Below the pieces are notes generated by a model that saw only the letters and a program-made list of their open reading frames with translations, was not told the DNA's origin and made no database searches. Of a stretch of 36,490 nucleotides of DNA, positions 1-8,206 are shown piece by piece. Position 1 is the stretch's first letter; every line of letters begins with the position of its first letter. Source of the DNA: Methanosarcina sp. UBA5 (lineage in GTDB: Archaea; Halobacteriota; Methanosarcinia; Methanosarcinales; Methanosarcinaceae); assembly GCF_002505485.1 (NCBI RefSeq), contig NZ_DAVG01000126.1, positions 1 through 36,490 of the forward strand, in the 5' to 3' direction. The translations under genes and the position numbers were made by a program.

Positions 1-142
1 ACTTTGGTTTCTATTATCCAGCCCGCAGGGCAGAGAGATTGGCTCTGTAGAAACCTTCATGAGCCTTTGGCACATGCATGAAACATAAAAAAATTTATAC
101 TGATATCTAAGTTTTTCATAGAAAATCCCTTAAATTAAATAG

Positions 143-1429
143 TTACACTGTGTTTTTATAGTTATTATGTCGTAAATCTTTTCTTACCGGTAGGGTCTGC
201 CCTCCATGAGGCATAAGGTGAATTTTTGCATCCGGATTTTCTGAGAGTACTTCAGATAAGGCATCTTCTACACTTGCCATCGGAGTAAAAAATGCATCTC
301 TTGTTTGCTCGTCTGAAAGCTTCGATACCAGATAAAGCTTAAATTTTTTTGACGTTTTTGCAATAATTGCCGTTTTGTGTCCCCCGAACTCAAAACATTT
401 TTTGAAACGCTCGATTGCCTCATCCGGGCTTCGGCATTCTCTGTTCCAGCATTCATAGACCTGATTTCCTATTCCCTCGGCGCATTCGGCTACAAGGATA
501 ATGGAACCTCCTTCTTTCACAGCCTGGGTTGCATTGTCAAGCGCCTTATTTGCCTGAAAGAGATTGATATCTTTAGGGAAGCCTCCGCAGGAGACAATTA
601 CTGCATCTGCCGGCTCTACAGGCACCTTGTACATAGAATCCACAGCTTCCACGCCTTTCCTGTGAGCCTCGATAAAATCACCGGCAACGGCAGAGACTAT
701 CGTTTTTTTGCTGTCAAGCACCACATTCAGAATAAAATCAAGGCCGAAAATTTTTGCGGCTTCTTCCATATCCTGCCTGACAGGGCCGTCGACCCTTCCG
801 GAAACAGCTTTTTCATCAATCATCATTTTATGGTTTGTGATAACTGTTTCTTTGGAGCTTACACCAGGCAGCACTGACTTTGCCCCACCGCTGTACCCTG
901 CGTAATAATGAAATTCGATGCTTCCGGTCCCTATAATAACATCGGCATCCAGAATGTCTTCAAAAATCTCAATCGGGGTTCCACTGGAGGTTATGCCAAT
1001 ATATCTGCACCTGCGGGTATCGTGTTGGATGCAGCGAATTTTTTCGTAGATCTCTTCTCCAACCAGTTTTCGTGATTCATCTTCAGTCTGGTTTCGATGT
1101 AGCCCGAGAGCAAAGATAATAGTAATATTTTCGTCCTTTGCCCCTCCAAGATAAAGCTCATCAAGCAAAGGCGGAAGAAGCTTTGCAGTAGGAGTTGGCC
1201 GCGTAACATCACTAACTATGATTGCAACCTTTGAATCAGGGTTTACAATCTCAGAAAGCCGTCGGCTTTTTATGGGATTTTCAAGCGCTTTTTTAATCAA
1301 AGAAGTAGGATTTTCCTTTTTTTCAGGTTCTGAAGGCAGAATAATGCTGGATATATTCCTTTCCGGAATATCCAGCTCAAGTGCCATGCTTCCAAAAGCT
1401 AATGATATTGTTTGTGTTTTTGCAATCAT
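143..1429 (-). CDS. LarA-like nickel-pincer racemase/epimerase family protein, copy 1
   Basis: This is a lactate racemase (LarA, DUF2088) family protein. Characterised members use a nickel-pincer nucleotide (NPN) to racemise or epimerise 2-hydroxy acids. Counting from the upstream GTG (1438), the residues matching the LarA cofactor ligands are all present: H114 in LGLHRNQ, H177 in EFHYYAGY, K187 in GGAKSVLPG and H203 in TNHKMM, with the spacing known for LarA (10 and 16 residues between the last three). The DxTRP motif is at 78-82. I chose the ATG at 1429 because it aligns with the starts of the two paralogues at 2827-4095 and 4304-5572; the GTG at 1438 is possible. The C-terminus runs about a dozen residues past the paralogues. 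A TATA-like box lies upstream, so it is probably transcribed alone. The substrate is unknown, and no NPN biosynthesis gene (larB, larC, larE) lies in the window. Confidence 0.88.
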   Translation of the reverse strand: MIAKTQTISLAFGSMALELDIPERNISSIILPSEPEKKENPTSLIKKALENPIKSRRLSEIVNPDSKVAIIVSDVTRPTPTAKLLPPLLDELYLGGAKDENITIIFALGLHRNQTEDESRKLVGEEIYEKIRCIQHDTRRCRYIGITSSGTPIEIFEDILDADVIIGTGSIEFHYYAGYSGGAKSVLPGVSSKETVITNHKMMIDEKAVSGRVDGPVRQDMEEAAKIFGLDFILNVVLDSKKTIVSAVAGDFIEAHRKGVEAVDSMYKVPVEPADAVIVSCGGFPKDINLFQANKALDNATQAVKEGGSIILVAECAEGIGNQVYECWNRECRSPDEAIERFKKCFEFGGHKTAIIAKTSKKFKLYLVSKLSDEQTRDAFFTPMASVEDALSEVLSENPDAKIHLMPHGGQTLPVRKDLRHNNYKNTV

Positions 1430-1465
1430 ATTTGGCACTTCACTTGACCCTTTTTTGATATTTGT

Positions 1466-1486
1466 TTTTATAAGTTTTTATAATTG
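1466..1486 (-). promoter_or_regulatory. Putative TATA element of LarA-like copy 1
   Basis: On the minus strand this stretch reads as two AT-rich TATAAAAA-type boxes 40-55 nt before the ATG at 1429. This is a suitable distance for an archaeal promoter with a short leader. It is supported by sequence appearance only. Confidence 0.35.
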
Positions 1487-1531
1487 TCTTCTTTTATTTG
1501 TTAACTATAGCTGTCCTCTTTTATAGCTGCT

Positions 1532-1854
1532 GGTTCCATTGTTAAACAATTATGAGAGAGTACGCTGATATAAATAAGAATTTAGAAGTGTATGGTATGC
1601 CATAAAACACCTTTAAATGGAAGCATTATGAAAGATAAATTATCTTATTAATGTAAGATGGTATTTAAAATATGCATTAAGCCATAGAAATTTAAAAGAA
1701 ATGATGGCAAAAAGAAGAATAAAAGTCGACCATACAACAATTATGAGATGAGTGCATCAATATTCACTTGAAATGGAAAGGAAGATAGGAAAGCAGAATT
1801 TTGTTCATTATACATATATTTACATGCTTATTCTGAAATTTTTGCAACATAGCC
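1532..1854. mobile_element. Decayed IS6/IS240-type element (internal deletion relic)
   Basis: The left end reads ggttccattgttaaaca and the right end, reversed, reads gggctatgttgcaaaaatt. Both resemble the GGYTCYGTTGCAAA terminal repeat of the IS6 family. Between them, plus-strand codons from 1657 spell RWYLKYALSHRNLKEMM, then VDHTTIMR, a TGA stop where the family has Trp, then VHQYSLEMERK. This is the N-terminal HTH region of IS240-like transposases (RWYLxYxLSYRxLxEM...VDHTTIxRWVxxYxPE). The DDE catalytic domain is missing, so it cannot transpose by itself. Confidence 0.75.
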
Positions 1855-1966
1855 CTCGCTTCTAACCTCGAGAACATATAAAAATAAAAAAACCTTTGAG
1901 GCTCAAAAAAGAGCGAATCATTGCCATACTGTTATAAAAATGAAGTTAAGGTATTGAATTTATTGT

Positions 1967-2536
1967 TTATGAAATAATAGTTTCGAACTCTACTAAGAAA
2001 ACTTTTTTATTTATTTCAAGTTCACGCTTTAATTCATTTGCGCGTTCCTTTGAAATCCCACTCATCGGACGTTCTCCAAAATGAACATGACACCATACGA
2101 TTTTTTTCAGCTGAAGATTATTTTTCTCCAATATCGCAAGGAAATTTTTATCCTGAATAGCTTGTCCAGTTACTGTAATTATGTAATAATTTCCTTTGTC
2201 TATATCAGGGAACACAGGATCAGTCCAATCTGATCTTTTTCTCAACTCATCTCTTATATCATTCTTTTCATTTTTACCTACTATTATGTAGTATCCTGGC
2301 GCGTTATATAGATTATAATCGAGCTTGTATGTGGGCAGGCTGTAGTTATCAAGAATAGTTTTCGCTTCCAGTTCAGTAGTTCCATCTCTAAATTGAATTA
2401 CTAAACCAGCTACTATATCTGATTGTTTTTCACCGGCTAATGATGGCGTAAAAATTGGCAACTTTAAAAATATTCCTGCAAGTACAACGAGAACAAGAAA
2501 AATGATAAAGATAGAAATTTCTTTAGTTTTATTCAT
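1967..2536 (-). CDS. UPF0228 family protein
   Basis: This is a protein of about 189 residues of the UPF0228 family, which is largely confined to Methanosarcina. Its function is unknown. One N-terminal hydrophobic segment (about residues 6-25, rich in I, F, L and V) looks like a signal anchor, so the rest is probably outside the membrane. The recognisable core includes GLVIQFRDGTTELEAK, the LDYNLYN stretch, PGYYIIVG and the C-terminal ELKRELEINKKVFLVEFE. I chose the ATG at 2536, preceded by an AGGGTGA ribosome binding site; the GTG at 2545 overlaps that site. It sits between LarA-like copies 1 and 2 on the same strand but is separated from both by long spacers with IS relics, so it is likely monocistronic. 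Confidence 0.8.
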   Translation of the reverse strand: MNKTKEISIFIIFLVLVVLAGIFLKLPIFTPSLAGEKQSDIVAGLVIQFRDGTTELEAKTILDNYSLPTYKLDYNLYNAPGYYIIVGKNEKNDIRDELRKRSDWTDPVFPDIDKGNYYIITVTGQAIQDKNFLAILEKNNLQLKKIVWCHVHFGERPMSGISKERANELKRELEINKKVFLVEFETIIS

Positions 2537-2578
2537 ATTTATCACCCTAAAAAAATAAGGAAGTTGTCCATTTATATC

Positions 2579-2704
2579 AGTTCCGTTGCAAAAAAGTATA
2601 AGAGGGATATACTGAAGTAAATAAGAATTTTGGGGTGTAATGAGATTAGTACATCAATATTCACCTGAAATAGAAAAGAAGATAAGAAAGTATTTAGACC
2701 AAAG
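2579..2704 (+). mobile_element. Second IS6/IS240-type relic (5' end and transposase fragment)
   Basis: It begins with agttccgttgcaaaaaa, an IS6-type terminal repeat. It continues with an ...ataagaattt stretch that also follows the left end of the relic at 1532. From 2639 the codons read MRLVHQYSPEIEKKIRK, the same transposase segment as in the first relic, with a Trp-to-Leu change. No right end is recognisable, so it is truncated. Confidence 0.65.
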
Positions 2705-2826
2705 AATAATTCACGGAAGGTTGATTTTTTATTATTTTATAATAATAAGGATAAACAAGTATAAAAAGAACTATAAGATAATCTTAAAGGCCGTTCAAAC
2801 CTCCATCTTTTATCCATAGTACCTTT

Positions 2827-4095
2827 TTACCGTTTTACAGGGAGAGTCCCTCCTCCGTTGGGCATAATGTGAATTTTAGCATTAGGATTTTCGGAAAAAA
2901 TCATTTCAAGCGCTTCTTCTACGCTTTTTACTGGAATAAAGAAGGCGTTTCTGCTTTCAGTGTCCGGAAGTTTTGAGACAAGATAAAGTTTGAAGGTTTT
3001 TGCAGCTTTCCCAACAGTGGCAGCTTTGTGTCCCCCAAACTCAAAACATTTTCTGAATTTTTGTATTGCCTCATCGGGAGTTTTACATTCTGTACTCCAG
3101 CGCTCATAGACCTTATCCCCTATCCCTTCAGTGCATTCGGCCACAAGCACTATTGAGCCTCCTTTTTTTACGGCAAAAACTGCATTTTCAAGGGATTTTG
3201 TTGCCTGGAAAAGGTTAATGTCCTTTGGAAATCCTCCGCAGGAGACAATTACTGCATCCGCAGGCTCTACAGGTATTTTATACATGGAATCCACAACTTC
3301 CACGCCTTTCCTGTGAGCTTCGATGAAATCGCCGGCAACGGCAGCAACTATCTCTTTTTTGCTGTTAAGCACGACATTCAGGATAAAATCAAGTCCTGCA
3401 ATCCCTGCAGATTCCTCAATGTTCTGCCTTGCCGGATTATTGGCTCTGCCTGAGAGAGGGTCACCTTCAAACAGTTTGCTATAAAAGCTATGATAAGAAA
3501 GAATGGATTTTTCCGAGCTGACTCCTGGAAGGATGGACTTTCCTCCTCCTCCATATCCCGCATAATAGTGAAATTCCAGGGCGCCTGTGCTTATGATAAC
3601 ATCGGAGTCTACTACTTCTTCGAAAACTTCTACAGGCGTTCCGAAACTTGTCTCTCCGAGATACCTGCATTTTTTCCTGTCGTGCTGGATGCACCTTATT
3701 TTTTCAAAGATCTCTTCTCCAACCAGTTTTCGTGATTCATCTTCAGTCTGGTTTCGATGTAGCCCGAGAGCAAAGATAATAGTGATGTTCTCATTTTTTG
3801 CTCCTCCAAGATAAAGCTCTTCAAGCAGAGGCGGAAGAAGCTTTGCAGTAGGAGTTGGCCGCGTAACATCACTAACTATGATTGCAACTTTCGAATCAGG
3901 TTTTACAATCTCAGAAAGCCGTCGGCTTTTTATGGGATTTTCAAGCGCTTTTTTAATAATGGAAGCTCCGTCTTCCTTTTTTTCAGGTTCCGAGGGCAAA
4001 ATTACGCTCGAGATGTTTCTTTCAGGAATATCCAGCTCTATTTCCGTGCTTCCAAAAGCCAATGAAATCTTCTTTGTGTTTGCAGTCATGTTCAT
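2827..4095 (-). CDS. LarA-like nickel-pincer racemase/epimerase family protein, copy 2
   Basis: This is a 422-residue LarA (DUF2088) homologue. The NPN ligand set is complete: H113 in LGLHRNQ, H176 in EFHYYAGYGGGG, K186 in GGGKSILPG and H202 in SYHSFY. It differs from copy 1 right after the last His: FYSKLFEGDPLSGRANNPAR replaces a shorter KMMIDEKAVSGR segment, a change shared with copy 3 and probably close to the substrate site. The C-terminus ends in GGGTLPVKR. ATG codons lie at residues 1 and 3. A TATAAAATATG-like box is about 50 nt upstream. The next gene upstream, copy 3, is about 200 nt away on the same strand. Reaction family is well supported; substrate is unknown. Confidence 0.88.
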   Translation of the reverse strand: MNMTANTKKISLAFGSTEIELDIPERNISSVILPSEPEKKEDGASIIKKALENPIKSRRLSEIVKPDSKVAIIVSDVTRPTPTAKLLPPLLEELYLGGAKNENITIIFALGLHRNQTEDESRKLVGEEIFEKIRCIQHDRKKCRYLGETSFGTPVEVFEEVVDSDVIISTGALEFHYYAGYGGGGKSILPGVSSEKSILSYHSFYSKLFEGDPLSGRANNPARQNIEESAGIAGLDFILNVVLNSKKEIVAAVAGDFIEAHRKGVEVVDSMYKIPVEPADAVIVSCGGFPKDINLFQATKSLENAVFAVKKGGSIVLVAECTEGIGDKVYERWSTECKTPDEAIQKFRKCFEFGGHKAATVGKAAKTFKLYLVSKLPDTESRNAFFIPVKSVEEALEMIFSENPNAKIHIMPNGGGTLPVKR

Positions 4096-4138
4096 GCCGA
4101 TACTTTCACTTGTTCTGTAAAATTATACGGATAAACAA

Positions 4139-4150
4139 CTATAAAATATG
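4139..4150 (-). promoter_or_regulatory. Putative TATA element of LarA-like copy 2
   Basis: The minus strand reads catattttatag about 45-55 nt before the ATG at 4095, which would give a leader of roughly 20-30 nt. It suggests that copy 2 is not simply read through from copy 3. Confidence 0.4.
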
Positions 4151-4303
4151 CTGTAAAGGAAGTTCAAACCTGCGACTTAAATCTATTATTCATCCGTATA
4201 TAAGGAAACCTGCAGTCAAAATCTACGATTCAACCTTCGATTAGGAATACAGACCCTCAACCGTAAATCAGGAATACTGGCTTCAGTTCAAAGCTCTGTC
4301 TTC

Positions 4304-5572
4304 TTACCTTTTTACAGGCAAGGTACAACCTCCATGAGGCATTACATGAATCTTAGCTCCGGGATTTTCGGAAAGAACTTTCTCAAGGGCTTCATCTACG
4401 CTTTTTACGGGCGTGAAGAAGGCTTTTTCGCTTTCTGCTTTCGGAAGCTTTGATATCAGGTAAAGTTTGAATTCTTTTGCAGCCCTTCCGACAATAGCAG
4501 CTTTATGCCCGCCGAACTCAAAGCAATTCTTGAATCTTTTGACTGCATCTTCAGGAGATCTGCATTCCCTGTTCCAGCACTCGTAAACTTTATTTCCTAT
4601 TCCCTCGGCACATTCGGCTACAAGAATAACTGAACCTCCTCTTTTTACAGCAGAAGTGGCATTTTCAAGGGATTTCGTTGCCTGGTAAAGATTGATATCT
4701 TTTGGAAAGCCCCCACAGGAAACAACTACAGCATCCGCAGGCTCTACTGGCACCTTGTACATGGCATCAACATACTCTGTCCCTTTCCTGTGGGCTTCTA
4801 TTAAATCGCCTGCGACAGCAGCAACTATCTCTTTTTTGCTGTCAAGTACAACGTTCAAGATAAAGTCAAGTCCTGCAATCCCTGCAGCTTCCTCAATATT
4901 CTTTCTTGCCGGACTGTCGGCTCTACCTGAGAGAGGGTCACCTTCAAACAGTTTGCTATAAAAGCTATGGAATGAGAGAATGGATTTTTCCGAACTTACC
5001 CCTGGAAGGATGGACTTTCCTCCTCCTCCATATCCCGCATAATAGTGAAATTCCAGGGTGCCTGTGCTTATGATAACGTCGGAGTCGACGACTTCTTCGA
5101 AAACTTCTACAGGCGTTCCGAAACTTGTCTCTCCGAGATACCTGTACCTTTTCCTATCGTGCTGGATACACCTTATTTTTTCAAAAATTTCTTCTCCTAC
5201 AAGCTGGCGGCACTCTTCTTCAGTCTGTAAACGGTGAAGTCCAAGAGCAAAAACAATAGTGATGTTCTCATTTTTTGCTCCTCCAAGATAAAGTTCTTCA
5301 AGCAGAGGCTGAAGAAGCTTTGCAGTGGGAGTAGGCCGCGTAACATCACTAACTATGATTGCAACCTTTGAATCAGGGTTTACAATCTCAGAAAGCCGTC
5401 GGCTTTTTATGGGATTTTCAAGTGCTTTTTTAATAATGAAAGCCCCTTCTTCCTTTATTTTTAATTCAGAAGGTCGGATAATACTGGATATGTTTTTCTC
5501 AGATATATCAAGCTTCAAAACCCCCCTCCCAAACGCGAGTGGAATCGTTTTTACATCTGTAGTCATGGTCAT
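4304..5572 (-). CDS. LarA-like nickel-pincer racemase/epimerase family protein, copy 3
   Basis: This is a 422-residue LarA (DUF2088) homologue, the first of the three in transcription order. The NPN ligands are H113 (LGLHRLQ), H176 (EFHYYAGY), K186 (GGGKSILPG) and H202 (SFHSFY). It shares the post-His segment with copy 2 (YSKLFEGDPLSGRAD) but has its own N-terminus (AFGRGVLKLDISEKN), and QTEEECRQ where copies 1 and 2 have QTEDESRK. ATG codons occur at residues 1 and 3. It lies about 590 nt from the divergent CooS-like gene, and that spacer could hold both promoters. The natural substrate cannot be inferred from the sequence. Confidence 0.88.
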   Translation of the reverse strand: MTMTTDVKTIPLAFGRGVLKLDISEKNISSIIRPSELKIKEEGAFIIKKALENPIKSRRLSEIVNPDSKVAIIVSDVTRPTPTAKLLQPLLEELYLGGAKNENITIVFALGLHRLQTEEECRQLVGEEIFEKIRCIQHDRKRYRYLGETSFGTPVEVFEEVVDSDVIISTGTLEFHYYAGYGGGGKSILPGVSSEKSILSFHSFYSKLFEGDPLSGRADSPARKNIEEAAGIAGLDFILNVVLDSKKEIVAAVAGDLIEAHRKGTEYVDAMYKVPVEPADAVVVSCGGFPKDINLYQATKSLENATSAVKRGGSVILVAECAEGIGNKVYECWNRECRSPEDAVKRFKNCFEFGGHKAAIVGRAAKEFKLYLISKLPKAESEKAFFTPVKSVDEALEKVLSENPGAKIHVMPHGGCTLPVKR

Positions 5573-5590
5573 TCCGATGTCATAGTATTA

Positions 5591-5602
5591 ATTATATAAA
5601 AT
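5591..5602 (-). promoter_or_regulatory. Putative TATA element of LarA-like copy 3
   Basis: The minus strand reads ATTTTATATAAT about 20-30 nt before the ATG at 5572. If used, it would give a very short leader or a leaderless mRNA. Confidence 0.35.
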
Positions 5603-6091
5603 CATATAGGTAAACAATAGAGAATTAAGTTCTAAAAAGAATTCAAATCTATAATTAATATAACTTTTATATTATATTTAGTTTTTTATATTCTATTCGG
5701 TTTCCGCATCTTTTTTTCCTGGGGTTTCTACGAAATTTCCGGCTACAGTTGCAACGATTTATTTCCTGCCATTAATTTACATGCTATTTTAAAACTCCGC
5801 AGGCGGTACTTTTACTTATTAAGTTTATCCCTAAACCGATCTTATTTAAGAGTATAAATAAGAGTTTCAGAACTGGTTTCATAATCGCGAGATCGGTTGA
5901 TTATTCAAAATTAGAGATTTAAGGAAATAATTATGAGTTTTGAGATGAGCTCGTAATATATACTTTTTTACTTCTCAAAGCGTTGAGTCCTAAAAAGTAA
6001 ATATTTCCTGCACTGACTATAATTACTGCTATAATTAAAGTCATTACAAACTGCATACCACTGTTAATCTAAAAAACATCTGATGGCGTAA
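5603..6091. other. Divergent intergenic region between LarA-like copy 3 and the CooS-like gene
   Basis: No ORF is credible here. The stretch is AT-rich, and a ctataattactgctataatta segment near 6017-6037 could serve as promoter for the CooS-like gene. No clear operator was identified. Confidence 0.4.
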
Positions 6092-6116
6092 GTACCGAAA
6101 GGAGCCTTTTCGGTGC
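6092..6116 (+). promoter_or_regulatory. Leader hairpin upstream of the CooS-like gene
   Basis: ACCGAAA (6094-6100) pairs with TTTCGGT (6108-6114), and outer pairs extend the stem. The loop contains GGAGCC. It ends 47 nt before the chosen ATG at 6164 and could act in mRNA stability or translation control. No known riboswitch class is matched. Confidence 0.4.
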
Positions 6117-6163
6117 TTCAGAGAAGGCAGGAAAAGGATATTCATCATGGGGGAATGATTACA

Positions 6164-8068
6164 ATGGAAAAAGAAAGGATTTCTTATCACGAATCCGTTC
6201 TGAATATGTACGAGCGAATAAAAAAAGACGGGATGACAAATGTCTGGGACCGCTACGAAGCTCAGGGTCTGGGAGGAAATCCAGACAAAAGATGTACGTT
6301 CTGTATGGGAGGGGTGCGCTGTGACCTGTGTTCCAACGGCCCCTGCCGTTCGGATGCTGTAAAAGACAAAAGGGGAGTATGCGGAATCACTGCTGATGGT
6401 ATGGCAATGCGGATGATGCTTCTCAGAAATGTAATGGGAGCTTCTACTTACCACTATCATACGGATCAGACCATCAGGACTTTGAGGGAAACTGCCAGAG
6501 GCAACACTCCTTACACAATAAGGGAACCTGAAAAGTTAAGGACTTTTGCAAGTCGGCTGGGGCTCAAAACCGAAGGATCGGACTCAGAAGTTGCTCTTCG
6601 CCTTTGTGAGTTTGTAGAAAAAGAGTTTAACAGACCTGCTTACGAACCAAGCCAGATTGTTGAGCTACTTGCCCCTCCCGAAAGAAAAGAAAAGTGGAGA
6701 GCACTGGATATATTTCCAGGCGGAATCTACGGAGAGATGATGCTTTCCACAAGCTCCTGCCTGACAAATGTGGATGGATACTACGCAAGCCTTGCCTTAA
6801 AAGCCATGCGTCTGGGAATTGCAATGGGATACCAGAGCCAGATTGTAAACGAATATTGCCAGGACATCCTTTTTGGAATTCCCAGACCCCACACCATGAG
6901 AGTAGACCTCGGGGTACTTGATCCTGAGTACGTAAATGTGCTACCGAACGGGCATGAACCATTCCTCGGCTTTGCCATGGTCCAGCTTGCCCGAAAGCTG
7001 GAATGGCAGGAAAAAGCAAAAGCTGCAGGCGCAAAGGGCCTGAGGGTTATTGCCAGCATTGAAACAGGACAGGAAATGATCCAGAGGTGGGAAGAAGACA
7101 ATGCTTTCTACGGATTTACCGGCAACTGGATTTCCCAGGAAGCGGTGCTTGCAAGCGGAAGCGTGGACCTCTTTGCAGCAGATATGAACTGTTCTCTTCC
7201 TGTTGCTCCTCTTTATGCCGAAAAATACAATTTTAAACTCATGCCTGTGAGTGAGCTTGTGGCCTTCGAAGGCATAGAGGAACGCCTGAACTATAATCCT
7301 GTCGAAGCCGAAAAGCAGGCAGCACAACTCCTAGATATGGCGATTGAAAATTTCAAAAAGCGAAAAAGCCTTGTTGAGCCAGTCAAGAAGCTCCCAATGA
7401 AAGAAGCGATGGTAGGCTTTTCAAACGAGAGCATCCTTGCAGCTCTGGGAGGCAGCCTTGCCCCTCTCCTTGATGCCATAAAGAGCGGAGCAATTAAAGG
7501 AGTGGTTGGAATGGTGTCCTGTACCACCTTAAGGGACTACGGGCAGGATGTACACAGCGTTGCTGTGGTAAAAGAGCTGATCAAAAGAAATATCCTTGTT
7601 CTGTCCCTTGGTTGCGGAAACGGGGCCATGCAGGTGGCAGGCCTCTGTACCCCTGAAGCCCGAGAATTTGCAGGAGACGGTCTGAAAACCGTGTGCAAAG
7701 CCCTGGGCGTCCCTCCAGTGCTCAGCTATGGAACTTGCACTGACACGGGCAGGCTTGCCGATCTGCTCGGAGCTATTTCCGGAGCCCTCGGAGGAGTTCC
7801 GGTTCCTGACCTTCCGGTTGCTGCTGCAGCCCCTGAGTACATGGAACAGAAAGCCACAATAGATGCCATCTTTGCTCTGGCCCTTGGGCTCTATACCTAT
7901 GTGAACCCGGTCCCGACCGTCACAGGTGCCCCAAATCTGGTCAAGCTGCTCACAGAAGACTGTCGGGAAGTTACAGGTGGGATCCTGAATGTGGAAAAAG
8001 ATGCGGTAAAAGCCGTTGATGGAATAGAACAACACATCATGGAAAAGAGAAAGAAACTGGGGATTTGA
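6164..8068 (+). CDS. cooS: CooS-family Ni-carbon monoxide dehydrogenase homologue with altered C-cluster
   Basis: This is a 634-residue homologue of the monofunctional CODH catalytic subunit CooS, without a fused ferredoxin domain. I chose the ATG at 6164 because GGGGGA lies 9 nt upstream; an upstream TTG/ATG would extend it. The B-cluster cysteines are C53, C56, C61 and C73 (RCDLCSNGPC...GVCG). The D-cluster region has C44 and C47, a CX2C spacing instead of the classical CX7C. C-cluster ligands equivalent to C333, C446, C476 and C526 of Carboxydothermus CODH-II are kept as C343 (DMNCSLP), C453 (MVSCTT), C484 (LGCGNG) and C525 (GTCTDTGR). The equivalents of H261 and C295, which bind the dangling iron, are Ser (STSSCLTNVDG) and Glu (SIETGQE). 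The fold assignment is firm, but CO oxidation activity is doubtful. It may be a hydroxylamine-reductase-like or other variant. Confidence 0.85.
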   Translation: MEKERISYHESVLNMYERIKKDGMTNVWDRYEAQGLGGNPDKRCTFCMGGVRCDLCSNGPCRSDAVKDKRGVCGITADGMAMRMMLLRNVMGASTYHYHTDQTIRTLRETARGNTPYTIREPEKLRTFASRLGLKTEGSDSEVALRLCEFVEKEFNRPAYEPSQIVELLAPPERKEKWRALDIFPGGIYGEMMLSTSSCLTNVDGYYASLALKAMRLGIAMGYQSQIVNEYCQDILFGIPRPHTMRVDLGVLDPEYVNVLPNGHEPFLGFAMVQLARKLEWQEKAKAAGAKGLRVIASIETGQEMIQRWEEDNAFYGFTGNWISQEAVLASGSVDLFAADMNCSLPVAPLYAEKYNFKLMPVSELVAFEGIEERLNYNPVEAEKQAAQLLDMAIENFKKRKSLVEPVKKLPMKEAMVGFSNESILAALGGSLAPLLDAIKSGAIKGVVGMVSCTTLRDYGQDVHSVAVVKELIKRNILVLSLGCGNGAMQVAGLCTPEAREFAGDGLKTVCKALGVPPVLSYGTCTDTGRLADLLGAISGALGGVPVPDLPVAAAAPEYMEQKATIDAIFALALGLYTYVNPVPTVTGAPNLVKLLTEDCREVTGGILNVEKDAVKAVDGIEQHIMEKRKKLGI

Positions 8069-8096
8069 AAACCAGATATTAAAAATTAGATTTCTG

Positions 8097-8154
8097 AAAA
8101 GAGGAGATCTAATAAGAAGAGATCTTAAAAATTCAGATTTATCTTTCCTCTTTT
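8097..8154. terminator. Large hairpin between convergent genes
   Basis: AAAAGAGGA (8097-8105) pairs perfectly with TCCTCTTTT (8146-8154), and the interior contains further AGATCT-type palindromic pairing. It lies 28 nt after the CooS-like stop and before the end of the convergent gene at 8207. It may end transcription in both directions. Confidence 0.55.
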
Positions 8155-8206
8155 ACATTTTATTTTTAAATAGGGTGGACCAGAACCTGAGAAACCAAAG
8201 CTTAAG

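Noticed and set aside
1..142. Imperfect palindrome ggctc...gagcc near 40-65 as an IS end
   Set aside because: The match is too short and no partner end or transposase fragment is visible at the window edge.
6080..6130. GATGGCGT in the CooS-like leader, recalling the fluoride riboswitch
   Set aside because: The rest of the fluoride riboswitch consensus (the AACCGC segment and the closing GCTGATG part) is absent.
6627..8035. Several long antisense frames opposite the CooS-like gene
   Set aside because: They are shadows of a strongly coding strand; the plus frame has all family motifs.
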